This document shows positions 12,601-22,527 of a stretch of DNA of 64,000 nucleotides, in pieces. A program made the translations under genes and the position numbers. The notes under the pieces were generated by a model. That model was not told the DNA's origin. It worked only from the letters and a program-made list of their open reading frames with translations, and did no database searches. Origin of the DNA: Pardosa pseudoannulata (Eukaryota; Arthropoda; Arachnida; Araneae; Lycosidae). How positions within the stretch are numbered: the stretch's first letter is position 1; the number at the start of each line of letters is the position of its first letter. The stretch lies in NCBI GenBank assembly GCA_032207245.1, contig JAGEOH010000234.1:1-64000 (forward strand), read 5' to 3'.

Positions 12601-13287
12601 GATGTAGTGCGGAATAGAAGTAGAATCTCCAAATTGTGAATACAGGGGGGAGAGGAAAATCGGGAAGTGGTCACTGTTGTGCAAGTTTTCTGAAACCCAG
12701 AAGTTGTAAAACGGAGCAATGGGGGGAGAGCAGATAGCAAGATCAATGGCATGAAACGTTTGCGTAGGGGTGTGAAAATAGGTACTGTCGCCGTTATTCA
12801 GAATGCACAGAGAAAAGTCATTAATGAGATTTTCAATAAGTTCCCCTCTATTGTTGAGATCAGTGCTTCCCCAAATGGGGCTATGGGCATTAAAATCACC
12901 GACTATTATAAATGGAGGAGGTAGTTGGTTAATTAGACTATTTAGTGATTGCTGTGACACAGATTCGTTGGGAGGGAGATAAATACAACAAATAGTGGTG
13001 AGATGCTTTAGATGTATGCGAGCAGCAACGGCTTGGAGATTAGTGTTAAGTGTGACGTCTATGGAAGGAATGTTACAGTTTATCAACAGAGCAACCCCAC
13101 CAGAGGCGCGTTCACCCAAGTCATAATCTTTGCGGATAGTTTTATAGTTATGGAGCTTCAGATTAGTTCTGCAATTTAAGTAGGTCTCTTGTAAAGCCAG
13201 GCAGACAGGACTATGATCGGAAACGAGAGTTTTTAAATCATCCATCTTATTGCGAACACCGTGGCAGTTCCAGGAGAGAACAGCCAT
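9610..13287 (-). pseudogene. E1 ORF2: endonuclease-RT-RNase H polyprotein, frameshifted
   Basis: The start is the ATG at 13287-13285 within TGATG, whose TGA ends ORF1. Residues begin MAVLSWNCHG, the endonuclease entry motif; VGDFNAHSPIWG and NSDHFPI (SDH) follow. A one-base insertion near 11849 shifts the frame just before the RT. The RT then reads openly to 10137 with FFDIEKAYDRTW (motif A), GVPQGSVLS (B) and YVDD (C), and RNase H starts with IYTDGSKS and YTDS. The RNase H end (10136-9895) is scrambled by further shifts. The C-terminal domain with LTRLRIGHTRLTHSH and a CPYC-x7-H-x4-C knuckle is readable to 9610. The gene encodes the target-primed reverse transcription machinery and is inactive in this copy. 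Confidence 0.88.
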
Positions 13288-14516
13288 CAAGAGGAAATTC
13301 TAAGCGGATTACGATTTCCTATGATTCCTTTTGCCTCTTTTTCCGGAACATCTTCATCCATCGATTCCCCAGAGAGTTCAGAGTCCGAGACACGTAAATT
13401 TAAAATGCTGTCATCAATATTTGGTTGTTTGGGAATCTTTTTAACTTTAAAATAATCAGCTTTGTAGCTGGACCCTTTCGTAAACACTGGTCTAGAAGGG
13501 CAATTTTCATTTTTCTTTCTAACTTTTTTTTGTTGAATTTTCGCTTGCTTCGTTTGAGTACAGATTTCATTATTATTTTTCTGACTTGTTGATGTAGGTT
13601 GAGGAGGACTGCGAGTTTGCGATGGGGAGAGAGATGTGAGAGCAATTATTTTAGTAGGTGAGTCAGTTTGAATACCAACAGATTTCATACTTTTAGTGGC
13701 AGCAGAATAGGAGAGTCCAGGTTTGGGGGTACATGACTTTACTAGGTTACGAGCTTCTGTGTATGATATATTTTGTTTTACTTTTACAGCCTGTATTTCT
13801 TTTTCGGTTGCCCAATTTGGGCAAGATCTAGAATAAGAAGGATGGTCACCCTTGCAGTTGACGCATTTAAATGGTTCCGAGCAACCTTCGCTGCCATGTC
13901 CAGGGGCACCACAACGTGGACAGGTAAGATTACCACGACAGGAAGTCTGTGAATGACCAAATCTTTGACATTTAAAGCAGCGTAGAGGATTAGGTATGTA
14001 TGGTCTAACGGAGCAGTTCAGGTATCCGGCTTTGATAGTAGTAGGAAGTTTAGGAAGGTCAAAAGTCAGGATTAGATGTTTAGTATTAAAAGTATTATTG
14101 TCTTTGCGGATTGTGATTCGACGGACAGCACTGACGTGTAGCGGTTTTAGATTTTCCAGAATTTCAGATTCAGATAGATATTGAAGGTCAGACTCAGATA
14201 TAACGCCTCGGGATTGATTAAGTGTTCTGTGAGCGGACACGGAAACAGATTTTAATCCAATGCTCTTCAGTTTCAAAATATTAGTTACTTGGCCGGCATT
14301 GGCGACTTCTACCAGAAGGTCTCCAGATTGCAATTTTTTAATGTTCGTTACCTCACCGACAGTCGATTGGATGGTTTTGTGTATGAGAAAAGGGGAGATT
14401 TGGTGGAAATTTCCTTCGTTACATTTGATTATGAAAAAACGAGAATAATTAACACTAATTTCTGAAGATTCACTTGACAACACATTGACAGGGAGATTTT
14501 TGTTTTTAGAACCCAT
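13287..14516 (-). CDS. E1 ORF1: nucleic-acid-binding protein with three zinc knuckles
   Basis: 409 residues, intact, ATG at 14516. The N-terminal part has an RRM-like segment (FFIIKCNEGN, SPFLIHKTIQS), the middle carries CFKCQRFGHSQTSC, CPRCGAPGHGSEGC and CVNCKGDHPSYSRSC, and the C-terminal third is basic and then acidic. Such proteins coat the element RNA and help form the retrotransposition RNP. The TGA stop overlaps the ORF2 ATG in TGATG, suggesting coupled termination and reinitiation. The closest relative in the window is E4 ORF1 (48494-49762). Confidence 0.88.
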   Translation of the reverse strand: MGSKNKNLPVNVLSSESSEISVNYSRFFIIKCNEGNFHQISPFLIHKTIQSTVGEVTNIKKLQSGDLLVEVANAGQVTNILKLKSIGLKSVSVSAHRTLNQSRGVISESDLQYLSESEILENLKPLHVSAVRRITIRKDNNTFNTKHLILTFDLPKLPTTIKAGYLNCSVRPYIPNPLRCFKCQRFGHSQTSCRGNLTCPRCGAPGHGSEGCSEPFKCVNCKGDHPSYSRSCPNWATEKEIQAVKVKQNISYTEARNLVKSCTPKPGLSYSAATKSMKSVGIQTDSPTKIIALTSLSPSQTRSPPQPTSTSQKNNNEICTQTKQAKIQQKKVRKKNENCPSRPVFTKGSSYKADYFKVKKIPKQPNIDDSILNLRVSDSELSGESMDEDVPEKEAKGIIGNRNPLRISS

Positions 14517-15073
14517 AATGAAAGAATTAGAGATTCGGACCCGACCGCACCACCCACCATGGAGCCCAACAAGGGGATGCAGGATTCTGCACCAGTGCTA
14601 GCCGGGCCTATACGCTCACAGTCAGAAGACCGATCGCTTGAACCGTAGCAGATGACAATGTCTAATCCACCAGCCGATTGATACGCACCGGAACTTACGT
14701 ACCCCCCGTTTACTCGAAGCCGAGGCCAAAGCAATGTGTTGAAGTTTCCCCGCACAAATGGAAATGCCATTCAGATGATTCCCCTACGAGAAAACCCCTC
14801 AATTACCAGGATCCCCATTTCCGAGGACACGGGTATCCACGCACGGCAAACACGTGGGCAGTTTAAAACGCCAAGAGGAGCAAGAGACAACAGAGTGGAA
14901 ACAGCTTCTCAAGGGGTGCCCTCACCTCAAAAGAGGAAACCGCAAAGAGGGAGAAGGATAAGAATAAAGTAGAAGGGAAGAGGAGAGTAGAAAAGGAAAG
15001 AGAAAAGATCGCTGGGGTACCTCGGGATTGCGACACCCGTGTTTACCTAAAGTAGGTAAACCCCCTGAGGGGG
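14517..15073 (-). promoter_or_regulatory. E1 5' UTR with internal promoter region (inferred)
   Basis: The first bases on the element strand can fold as CCCC-TCA-GGGG followed by GTTTACC-TACTTTA-GGTAAAC. The same start recurs at the 5' ends of E2 to E6. Non-LTR elements of this type need a downstream internal promoter, so the conserved first 50 bp are the likely core. No TATA box is expected or seen. Confidence 0.6.
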
Positions 15074-15074
15074 C

Positions 15075-15266
15075 GGAGCAGAAGGAACGGCCGACCATTA
15101 CATGTTTCACTGTAGTCTGACGTCTAGTCTCCACTTCAAGCAACCCTCACCAGAGGCAAGGTTAGCCTGGGCCACAGGGCTAAACAAGAATAGGATCTTG
15201 CGAAAGAAGGCCCAGAACCTAATCACGTGGCTGATAGCCAATCAGAACGCCATAACGACTCCCTGA
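15075..15266 (+). pseudogene. P0 ORF2 C-terminal fragment
   Basis: The 63 codons read GAEGTADHYMFHC... to NAITTP and a TGA stop. They match the C-terminal zinc-knuckle tail of P1 ORF2 (GEVGTAEHYMFEC, LISWLISNQEAILQP), including the HYMF-x-C half of the knuckle and the final WLIANQN helix. Everything upstream (endonuclease, RT, RNase H) is missing. Confidence 0.85.
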
Positions 15267-15299
15267 AGCCTTTCAACCTTGGGGCTATAACAGCTAACT

Positions 15300-15412
15300 T
15301 TTGAAGGGCTCTATCAGCACATCTGGCTTGTAACCCAGGGTTCAATCGCGCGGCTGATGCTTCAGCTTGTAAGGACCCTGGGACTCGCGCGGCCAAAGTA
15401 GCAAATAACCAA
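15300..15412 (+). promoter_or_regulatory. P0 3' UTR stem-loop, first copy
   Basis: Nested stem: outer CCCAGGG / CCCTGGG and inner GCTGA-TGCT-TCAGC, with the flanking GGCTTGTAA motif. Duplicated at 16236-16350. It is equivalent to single copies in P1 (39850-39925) and P4 (57435-57510), where both stems show compensatory changes. Probably an RNA structure recognised by the element's own RT (inference). Confidence 0.65.
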
Positions 15413-16235
15413 TTTCTTATCTATATTGATCGCAATTGTTCAACGTCCATGTTATTTATGTTTCTTACAGTGACAATGTAAAGTAACCCAAGCTTTCTCA
15501 TTTACAATTATTGCTATTGTCCAATGTCAAAATTATTTTATTCAAAATATAATGTATCTTAACAAGTATCAACAATCCCCTACATCTCCAATTTATTCGT
15601 CATGACAGCTAATGTCGTCCCAGCAGCACCATCCATAATATCATTTCTCTAATAAGTGTCAATTCATTATAAAGCATAATGTATATATACTAATTAAGCA
15701 TCTAATTTTCCATTATTGCATTAACTCCATGTCTCATAATGTCATATTTAATCAACGTCACAGTTATTTAATATTAATGTGATAGCGTAATGTATATAAT
15801 GTGTTCTAATATGTGTTCAAGCATTTACAGCTAATTTTAACTATTATTGCATTTAACTCCATGTTTCTCATAATGCATATTTAATCAACGTCATTGTTAT
15901 TTAATAGTAATGTGATAGCGTAATGTACAAATAATGTGTTCTAATAAGTGTTCAAGCATTTACAACTTTTATTTTTGTCCTGTATTATTGCATTTATTCC
16001 ATGTTCTCATAATGCTATTTAATCAACGTCATTGTATCTAATATAGTGATAGTAATGTATAATGTGTTCTAATAAGTGTTCAAGCATTTACATTATTTAA
16101 ATATTGCTTAGCTTTCATAACTATTTAATACGTCATATTTTTAATTCTGTATAAAATGCATAATTGTTCAACTTTAATGTTGTAATTGAACTATTTACTA
16201 CCTTGTACTATTTGTAGCCAAAGCCGAAGGGATTA
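15413..16235 (+). repeat. P0 3' UTR tandem repeats, about 130 bp unit
   Basis: The phrase GTGTTCTAATA-GTGTTCAAGCATTTA recurs at 15801, 15936 and 16064 (spacing about 130), with TTAATCAACGTCA-TGTTATTTAAT and CCATGTTTCTCATAATG between. A weaker copy precedes it near 15640. Non-coding. Confidence 0.7.
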
Positions 16236-16350
16236 CTTCTGACGGGCTCTATCAGCACATCTGGCTTGTAACCCAGGGTTCAATCGCGTGGCTGATGCTT
16301 CAGCTTGTAAGGACCCTGGGACTCGCGCGGCCAAAGTTATAAATAACCAA
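16236..16350 (+). promoter_or_regulatory. P0 3' UTR stem-loop, second copy
   Basis: Near-identical direct repeat of 15300-15412, about 937 bp downstream, including the same outer and inner stems. The two copies bracket the tandem repeats. Confidence 0.65.
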
Positions 16351-16469
16351 ATTCCCCAACTTTAATCCTTGGAATTGTTAAACGAATTGTTGTATATATA
16401 TTGTGTCAGTTTACTGTATCCCATGTTTACTCATCTATAGTGTTTTTCTGTTCTCTACCACTGTTAGCC

Positions 16470-16612
16470 AAAGCCGAAGGGACCACTCGCGGGGCTGTGT
16501 CTTCCAGAGGCTTGTAAGGTCCCTAAGGCCGCGGCACTCATTCCTAAGGACCTGGCCTAACCAGAGTCCTCCATGTACAAACCTCACCTACTGTTTATTT
16601 TAATAAACGGGT
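16470..16612 (+). promoter_or_regulatory. P0 3'-terminal stem-loop and AATAAA end
   Basis: GGGACCACTCGCG ... GGCTTGTAAGGTCCC can pair through GGGACC/GGTCCC. AATAAA follows at 16602 and then CGGGTGGC. The same terminal module closes P1 (40739-40865) and P4 (58345-58472). No poly(A) tract follows AATAAA. Confidence 0.6.
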
Positions 16613-17260
16613 GGCTGCTGGTTGTTTGAACTGGTGGGGAGGTTTGTCTGGTTGGTTCCGCTGGCAGCGTTTCTCGGCTCGTCTGGTGGGCGCCCCGACC
16701 GTGTCGGTCGGGCGTTCTTCTTGGCGGAGGCCGGCGATGGGCCGAGTGAGCGGACTACCGTCTTGGGACAGCCCTTAGTTGACCGGGCACAGAGGCTGCT
16801 TAGCGCTCCTCTCGTGTCCGCGGGACGGGAGCTCACGAGACTGATCTCGTGTCTGGGTGTGGACACCGGGCCTGTACCCAACGCCCCAAACCAAACTTCG
16901 TTTGGTGGGCGGCAGGCCGCTGGTCAGCCAATCCCCAAGAGACCCCAGTCTGCACCCAGACACCATAGCGATAGGTCGGTTGTATCCTGAACTCCAGAGC
17001 CTAAGTCCCAACTTGCGCGGAAGAACTCATCGGACGACTTCCAAACCTGCACCATTGGATTCAGTATCGAATTCTACATCAGGATCTGCAATTTCGTCAA
17101 TTTTCTGCAATAATTAGGGCTCCAACTAATTAAAAACCGTGCATCACGTGGCGATATAGCGCGCCAATACGAGTCGGGGGAAGGGGGTCGATTTCCTAGA
17201 CCCAAAACATCCAAGCAGAAGACGGATTTTTATTTTCCAGCGGCTGTTCTACGCGTCACA
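16613..17260 (+). promoter_or_regulatory. P1 5' UTR, proximal structured part
   Basis: GC-rich, unlike the AT-rich surroundings. Hairpins seen: CCCGACC-gtgt-GGTCGGG (about 16694-16711); a three-way CTCGTG (16811) / CACGAG (16834) / CTCGTG (16846) set in which the middle strand can pair either way; and ACCAAAC-ttc-GTTTGGT (16890-16906). Similar sequence recurs in P2, P3 and P5. The role may be promoter, translation or RNA packaging; the function is inferred. Confidence 0.65.
17249..17260. repeat. Target-site duplication of E2 (left copy)
   Basis: CTACGCGTCACA here and again at 23095-23106, 12 bp identical, bracketing E2 inside the P1 5' UTR. Confidence 0.92.
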
Positions 17261-17502
17261 GGTTGGTTGGTTGGTTGGTTGAAGTTTAATGGCGCTAATT
17301 CCTCTAGGGACAAACTGCGCCAAACAAGATGAAAAAAATTACAGGCTTAAAAACAGATTAAAGCAACTATAAAAATAAATCATACAACATAAAACACGAA
17401 TAAAAATTAAGTTATATACAGATTAACAAGATTTGAAAATTGAGTGAATTGAAAAATGAAAGATTAAAAAATGAAAATTAGAAAATTGAAACACAAAAAA
17501 AA

Positions 17503-20500
17503 TCAAATTTCAGTATAAAAACCAGATTGACGAAGAAAGGGGAACAAGTTTGGATGTGGAGTTTCCCCGATGATTAAATTAAGATTAGGAGATGGATTAC
17601 CAAAAAATTTTATATACAATGATTTAGAACAAACACAGGACGTTAAAATATGTGCGACTGTGTAAGGAGTCTTGCAATACGCACACTGTGCAGGAGCTTC
17701 ACCCTGCAAGAGATGGGCATGGGTGAGCCTGCAATGACCCTACTCGGAGACGAGTGAGTATTACATCATGTTTCCTAGAAGGAAGTTGAGGCCATTTAGT
17801 TATTTTTGTTTTAATTTTATGCAGCTTATTTGAAGGAATGTTATCCCAGGAGATCTGCCATTTATTATGTAAAAGATCTTTAATGTAATTTTTCAAGTCA
17901 GGATAAGGTAGACCAGTGTTGAGAAAGTCGCTTGCAGACCTGGTAGCCATGTCCACAAGTTCATTGCCTTTAATGCCGATGTGAGAGGGAACCCAGCTAA
18001 AAACTAGCGAGATTCCCATGGAAGTAAGGTTAGTTATTGTTGTAAGAATTTTGAAAATAATAGGATTATTACAGTTATTGGATTGCAATGAATTAAGAAC
18101 ACTTTGGGAGTCTGTATAGATAATAAAGTTTTTACTATTGTGATTCAACAATTCTTCTAAAGCCTTCAAGATAGCAAAGGCTTCAGCAGAAAAGATGGAG
18201 AGTTTAGGATGGAGTCTGTAGCTATTGATTTGATCTTTAATAAGGTATGCACAGCTGACATAGTTAGTGGATTTTGAACCATCTGTGAAAACAGAGGTGT
18301 AATTTTTATAATATTGCTTGTGATGTTCAAAAATTTGTTGATAAATGATATTGCTAGTTGAATTTTTGTCAAATGACTTAAAGGGGTTTATTATAGTAAA
18401 AGTAGGAGTGTGCCAAGGATGTATTCCAATAGCTGTGGGTATTGTATCTATATTGTCTAAGTTAAGATCTCTTAAAATTTCATTTATCCTCCCCTGAAAC
18501 GGCAGAACACAAGAAGGTCTAGCATTGTATAATCTCTTGAGGTAATAATTGAGTGTATGTTGATGGATGGGATGGTTGATATAAGATGACGTTCTGAAGT
18601 AGTACTGAAGAGATAACATCTGTCGACGTAATTCAAGAGGAGCGTCACAGCAGTCAACGTAGAGACTTTCTACAGGAGATGTTCTAAAAGCTCCGGAACA
18701 CAATCGAAGAGCGGAATGGTGAATGGTATTCAGCTTTTGAAGGACAGAAACGCGTGCTGACCCATATACAGGACATCCATAGTCCAGTTTTGAGCGGATG
18801 ATGGCATGATAGATCTTAATTAGGGAAGCGCGATCAGCTCCCCATGAGGTCTTTGAAAGGATTTTGAGGATGTTGAGCTTCCTTTCGCAATTTTTCCGCA
18901 AGTTTGTGATATGGGGTGCAAAGGTAAGTTTTTTGTCAAAAATGACTCCGAGAAAATTCACCTCATTCACAATGTTGATGTTATTTCCAAGAAACTGGAT
19001 CTCTGGGTCAGGGTGCAGACCTCTTTTTTTGCAAAAATGCACACAACATGTCTTTGAACTTGAAAAGCTGAAACCATTCTCCATCGCCCACTTACTGATC
19101 TTGTTAACTGCAGTCTGGAGTTGTCTGTTAATGAATCTCATATCCGCTCCTTCACATGAGATATGGAGATCGTCGACATACAAGCTTCCATTAACAGAGG
19201 GAGGTATCTCGTTCAGAATCCCATTAATTGCAATAATGAATAAGGTCACACTCAGTACGCTTCCCCGAGGAACTCCTTCTTCTTGTATAAAAGTGCGTGA
19301 TAATGTATTTCCTACTCTAACACGGAAATTTCTTAAGGCCAAAAAGTTTTGAATGAAAATAGGCATATTACCACGCAACTCTAAATTGAATAGCTGCTGT
19401 AGAATCCCATGACGCCAAGTGCGGTCATATGCCTTTTCTATATCGAAAAACACCGACACCAAATGCTTCCGTTTAACGAATGCATTCCGGATTCTGGTTT
19501 CCAAATCAATTATGTTATCTAACGTGCTCCTTCCACGACGGAAACCACTCTGAAAATTTGATAGGTAATTATTTTTCCTAAAGGTAGTATATCAGACGAA
19601 CGTTTATCATTTTTTCAAGTAATTTGCATAAACAGTTCGTCAGAGCAATTGGACGGTAGCTGAGAGGATTCATAGGGTCTTTATCAGGTTTTAGAATGGG
19701 GATTACAATAGCCTCTCTCCACGAGGAAGGAAAGCTATGTTCTCTCCAAATTCTATTGTAAAGATTTAGAAGGTTGAGCATTGAAACTGAAGAGAGGTTT
19801 TATATCATTTCGTACGAAATATTATCCGGACCAGCAGAAGATTTATGGACTTTATTCAAGGCTCTGTTTAGTTCTGAAATGGTAAAATCAGTATTATAGG
19901 GAAAGTTAAACGTAGTTTGAAAGTTTAAGGGTTTATCCTCGACCAGTTTTTTAAGTTTTGTAAAAGATGAAGAGTAATTAGAACTTGAAGATATATCAGC
20001 TAAGGATGAGGCTATTGTGTTGGCTATGTCATCCACAGAAGTTATTAGGTTGTTATTATAATTTAAAATTTGGATTTGGTTGTTTGGGTAAACGCCTGAA
20101 CAGCGCTTAACTTTTACCCATAAATCTTTACTGGAAATGGTGGATGTGATACTGCTTATATAATTCACCCACGAATCCTTCTGGCTACGTCTTAAAGTGC
20201 GACGGAAAAACACTTTTGCATTTTTTATAATTTATTAAGTTCTCCGTCGTAGGATGTCTCTTGAACAATTGGAACGCTTTTCTCTTAGCTTTATAACAAT
20301 TTTTACACTCTTGGTTCCACCATGGCTTTGTTTGCTTTTGAGGACGACAGGAAGATTTTTTAATGGAGATATCAGCTGCAGAAATTATTGTTTCAGTAAT
20401 ATGATCCACTGCTTCATCAATAGTATTATTGTTGACCATGTCTGTAGAGATATTGGCTAGAATACGAAATTTATCCCAATCAGCGGAGCCTAGAACATAA

Positions 20501-21177
20501 CGAGGAACACGCTGATTGGTATTGGTGGCATTATTGTGAGTTAGGATAATAGGAAAGTGATCACTATTATAAAGGTAAGAATCCACTGCAAAATTCCAGA
20601 ACGGAAAAATTTGAGGGCTGGATATTGCTAAATCAAGGGAGTGAAAGGTTCTTGTAGGGGAATGGAGGTAAGTATATTGGTTTGTATTGTAGATGCACAG
20701 ATCATGGTCGGATATCAGCTTTCCTATTTGACGACCCCGTTTATTAAGGTTGGGGCTACCCCACAATGGATTATGACCATTCAAGTCCCCAACAATAATA
20801 AAAGGGATTGGAAGTTGAGTAATTAGGTTATTAAGAGTGTTCTGGGAGATGATATTATTTGGAGGAATATAGAGGTTACAGACAGTTATTAGAGATTGTA
20901 TATGAATTTGAACAGCAACTGCTTGGAGGTTAGTACTAATGTTTAAAGTTCTCACAGGGTAGTCATGAGAAGTGAAGAGGGCTACACCACCACAAACCCT
21001 GCCCCCTTCAATGTAATCTTTTCTGATAGTACTATAACGTTTTAATTTGGCTGATTTATTGCTGTCAAGTAGAGTCTCTTGAAGGGCAAAACAAACAGGA
21101 TGGTATTTATTTACGAGGTCTCTGATATCAGAGACGTGACTTTTGAAGCCATGGCAGTTCCAAGACAACAGCGCCAT
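17503..21177 (-). pseudogene. E2 ORF2: endonuclease-RT-RNase H polyprotein, multiply broken
   Basis: ATG at 21177 (MALLSWNCHGFK). The endonuclease is readable with VGDLNGHNPLWG and NSDHFPI. A T-run insertion near 20206 shifts the frame, an AAA-to-TAA type nonsense codon ends the segment at 19800, another shift lies near 19577, and a further shift near 17735 falls in LRVG. Between them the RT is well preserved: FFDIEKAYDRTW, EEGVPRGSVLS (arginine where relatives have glutamine in motif B), LYVDD. RNase H has FTDGSKS, SAEAFA, YTDSQS and NELVD. The C-terminal knuckle CAYCKTPYTVAHILTSC is kept. At least four lesions make it a pseudogene; E3 gives the intact comparison. Confidence 0.9.
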
Positions 21178-21207
21178 TGTAAAAGTTAGGGAGGAAAAGG
21201 ATGGAGT

Positions 21208-22527
21208 TTATGTTGGTTGGGACTTAGCCCACATGCCTTCAGAGTCCGAGTTATCAGTCAACATATCCTCTTCGGAAGTGACATAAACTTTTATTGAATC
21301 GTCCTCAGCAACTGGACGATTTTTTAAGAAATCTTTGCTCGACAATTTAGATTTGAAAGGTTTTTTGGAGGTTTCGTCATCGTCGAAATCCTCCAGTAGA
21401 TTACTTTTATTTTTTATTTTTTCTTTCAGTCTTGCAGCTGTAAGTTTTTCATGTTTGGGAGTCTTTTTCTTAGATGGAATACTAGTAATCTTTGCTTTTG
21501 ATAAAATCTTACTTGATGCTTGAGTTTTAGGAGTTAATTTGTTTCTAGGTACGCGTTCATTTAAGGGTTTTGGAACAATTACATTTTCAACTGTAAGAGC
21601 TTTATTTTCAAATTTTGAGAGTTGATCACGAGGACATTTAGGGCTATTGGGTAATTTTGGAATATTTTCAGTTTGTGTGCTTATTGTTTTGCATTGTTTT
21701 ACAGCTGCAGCAAAAGAGATTCCAGGTTTGGGTGTTCTTTCTTCTACTAGTTTCCGAGCGTCTGGATAGGAGATGTTATTTTTCACTTTTACTGCCTGTA
21801 CTTCCTTTTCAAGTACCCACTTAGGGCAAGTACGGGAAAAGGCAGGATGGTCTCCTTTGCAGTTGACGCATTTAGGTTTTGATTTGCAGTCAACGCCATC
21901 GTGGCCAACTTCTGCGCAACGAGGGCAGGTAATGGAACCACGACATGATGTTTTAGAATGTCCAAAACGTTGGCATTGAAAACAACGTAATGGACTGGGA
22001 ACAAAGGGACGTACAGGGCATCGAAGGTATCCAGCATTAATATGAGATGGCAGTGATGGAGTGTTGAATGTGAGAATAAGATGTTTAGTCGGCAGAATTT
22101 TGCCGTCTCGACGGATGGTAATTCTTCGTACTCCACAAACATTCTGCTGTTTCAAACCTTCTAGGATATCTTCCTCGGAAACGTTGTAAAGTTCACCTTC
22201 GGAGATAACACCTCTACTAAAGTTTAATGTACTATGAGCAGAGACCGTCACAGAAAGTTCTCCGAATTTGGTGCATTTCAGTAGATTTGAGGCTTGCTTC
22301 GTGTCTGCCACTTCTATCAGCAAGACACCAGATCTTAATTTTTTTACTGATTTTACTTCTCCGACAGATGTTGAGATGCACTTGTGTATTAGAAAAGGCG
22401 AGACAGCCGAAAAGCTTCCCTCCTTTCTCTGTACAATGAAAAATTTCGCATGACTTAAATTGACAATCACATCATTGTGCCCCTTTTGACCCAAGGGGAG
22501 AGGTTGTGGGGGGGTTGAATATTCCAT
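21208..22527 (-). CDS. E2 ORF1: zinc-knuckle nucleic-acid-binding protein
   Basis: 439 residues from the ATG at 22527 (MEYSTPPQPL), chosen because E3 starts at the equivalent codon; upstream in-frame codons have no ATG. It contains the RRM-like region (FFIVQRKEGSF, SPFLIHKCIS), CFQCQRFGHSKTSC, CPRCAEVGHDGVDC and CVNCKGDHPAFSRTC, then a lysine-rich stretch and an acidic serine-rich tail (EDDSIKVYVTSEEDM). Intact. The ORF2 ATG lies 30 nt downstream of the stop. Confidence 0.9.
   Translation of the reverse strand: MEYSTPPQPLPLGQKGHNDVIVNLSHAKFFIVQRKEGSFSAVSPFLIHKCISTSVGEVKSVKKLRSGVLLIEVADTKQASNLLKCTKFGELSVTVSAHSTLNFSRGVISEGELYNVSEEDILEGLKQQNVCGVRRITIRRDGKILPTKHLILTFNTPSLPSHINAGYLRCPVRPFVPSPLRCFQCQRFGHSKTSCRGSITCPRCAEVGHDGVDCKSKPKCVNCKGDHPAFSRTCPKWVLEKEVQAVKVKNNISYPDARKLVEERTPKPGISFAAAVKQCKTISTQTENIPKLPNSPKCPRDQLSKFENKALTVENVIVPKPLNERVPRNKLTPKTQASSKILSKAKITSIPSKKKTPKHEKLTAARLKEKIKNKSNLLEDFDDDETSKKPFKSKLSSKDFLKNRPVAEDDSIKVYVTSEEDMLTDNSDSEGMWAKSQPT

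Larger units (their letters stand above)
9394..15073 (-). mobile_element. E1, full-length I-clade-like non-LTR retrotransposon
   Basis: The 3' end is at 9394 with (CCAACC)n on the element strand; the 5' end is at 15073 with the family's CCCC-TCA-GGGG start. At 5.7 kb it matches E2, E3 and E4. Order on the - strand: 5' UTR, ORF1, ORF2 (endonuclease, RT, RNase H), 3' UTR. It groups with E4 by ORF1 sequence and by tight ORF1/ORF2 coupling. No target duplication is visible: the right flank is the coding end of P0 but the left flank is unrelated SINE-side DNA. E1 is therefore probably a recombination product or lies at a rearrangement breakpoint. Confidence 0.9.
15074..16612 (+). mobile_element. 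P0, 3' end of an R1/LOA-like non-LTR element
   Basis: Only the last 63 codons of ORF2 and the 3' UTR remain, starting exactly at the 5' terminus of E1. The 3' UTR ends AATAAA (16602-16607) CGGGTGGC and is followed at once by the P1 5' UTR. The upstream part of the element is not on the other side of E1. Confidence 0.8.

Noticed and set aside
16622..16990. Open frames on both strands in the GC-rich P leader (also at 40889, 42311 and 58655)
   Set aside because: High GC content suppresses stops in all frames; changes between copies follow RNA pairing, not codon positions.
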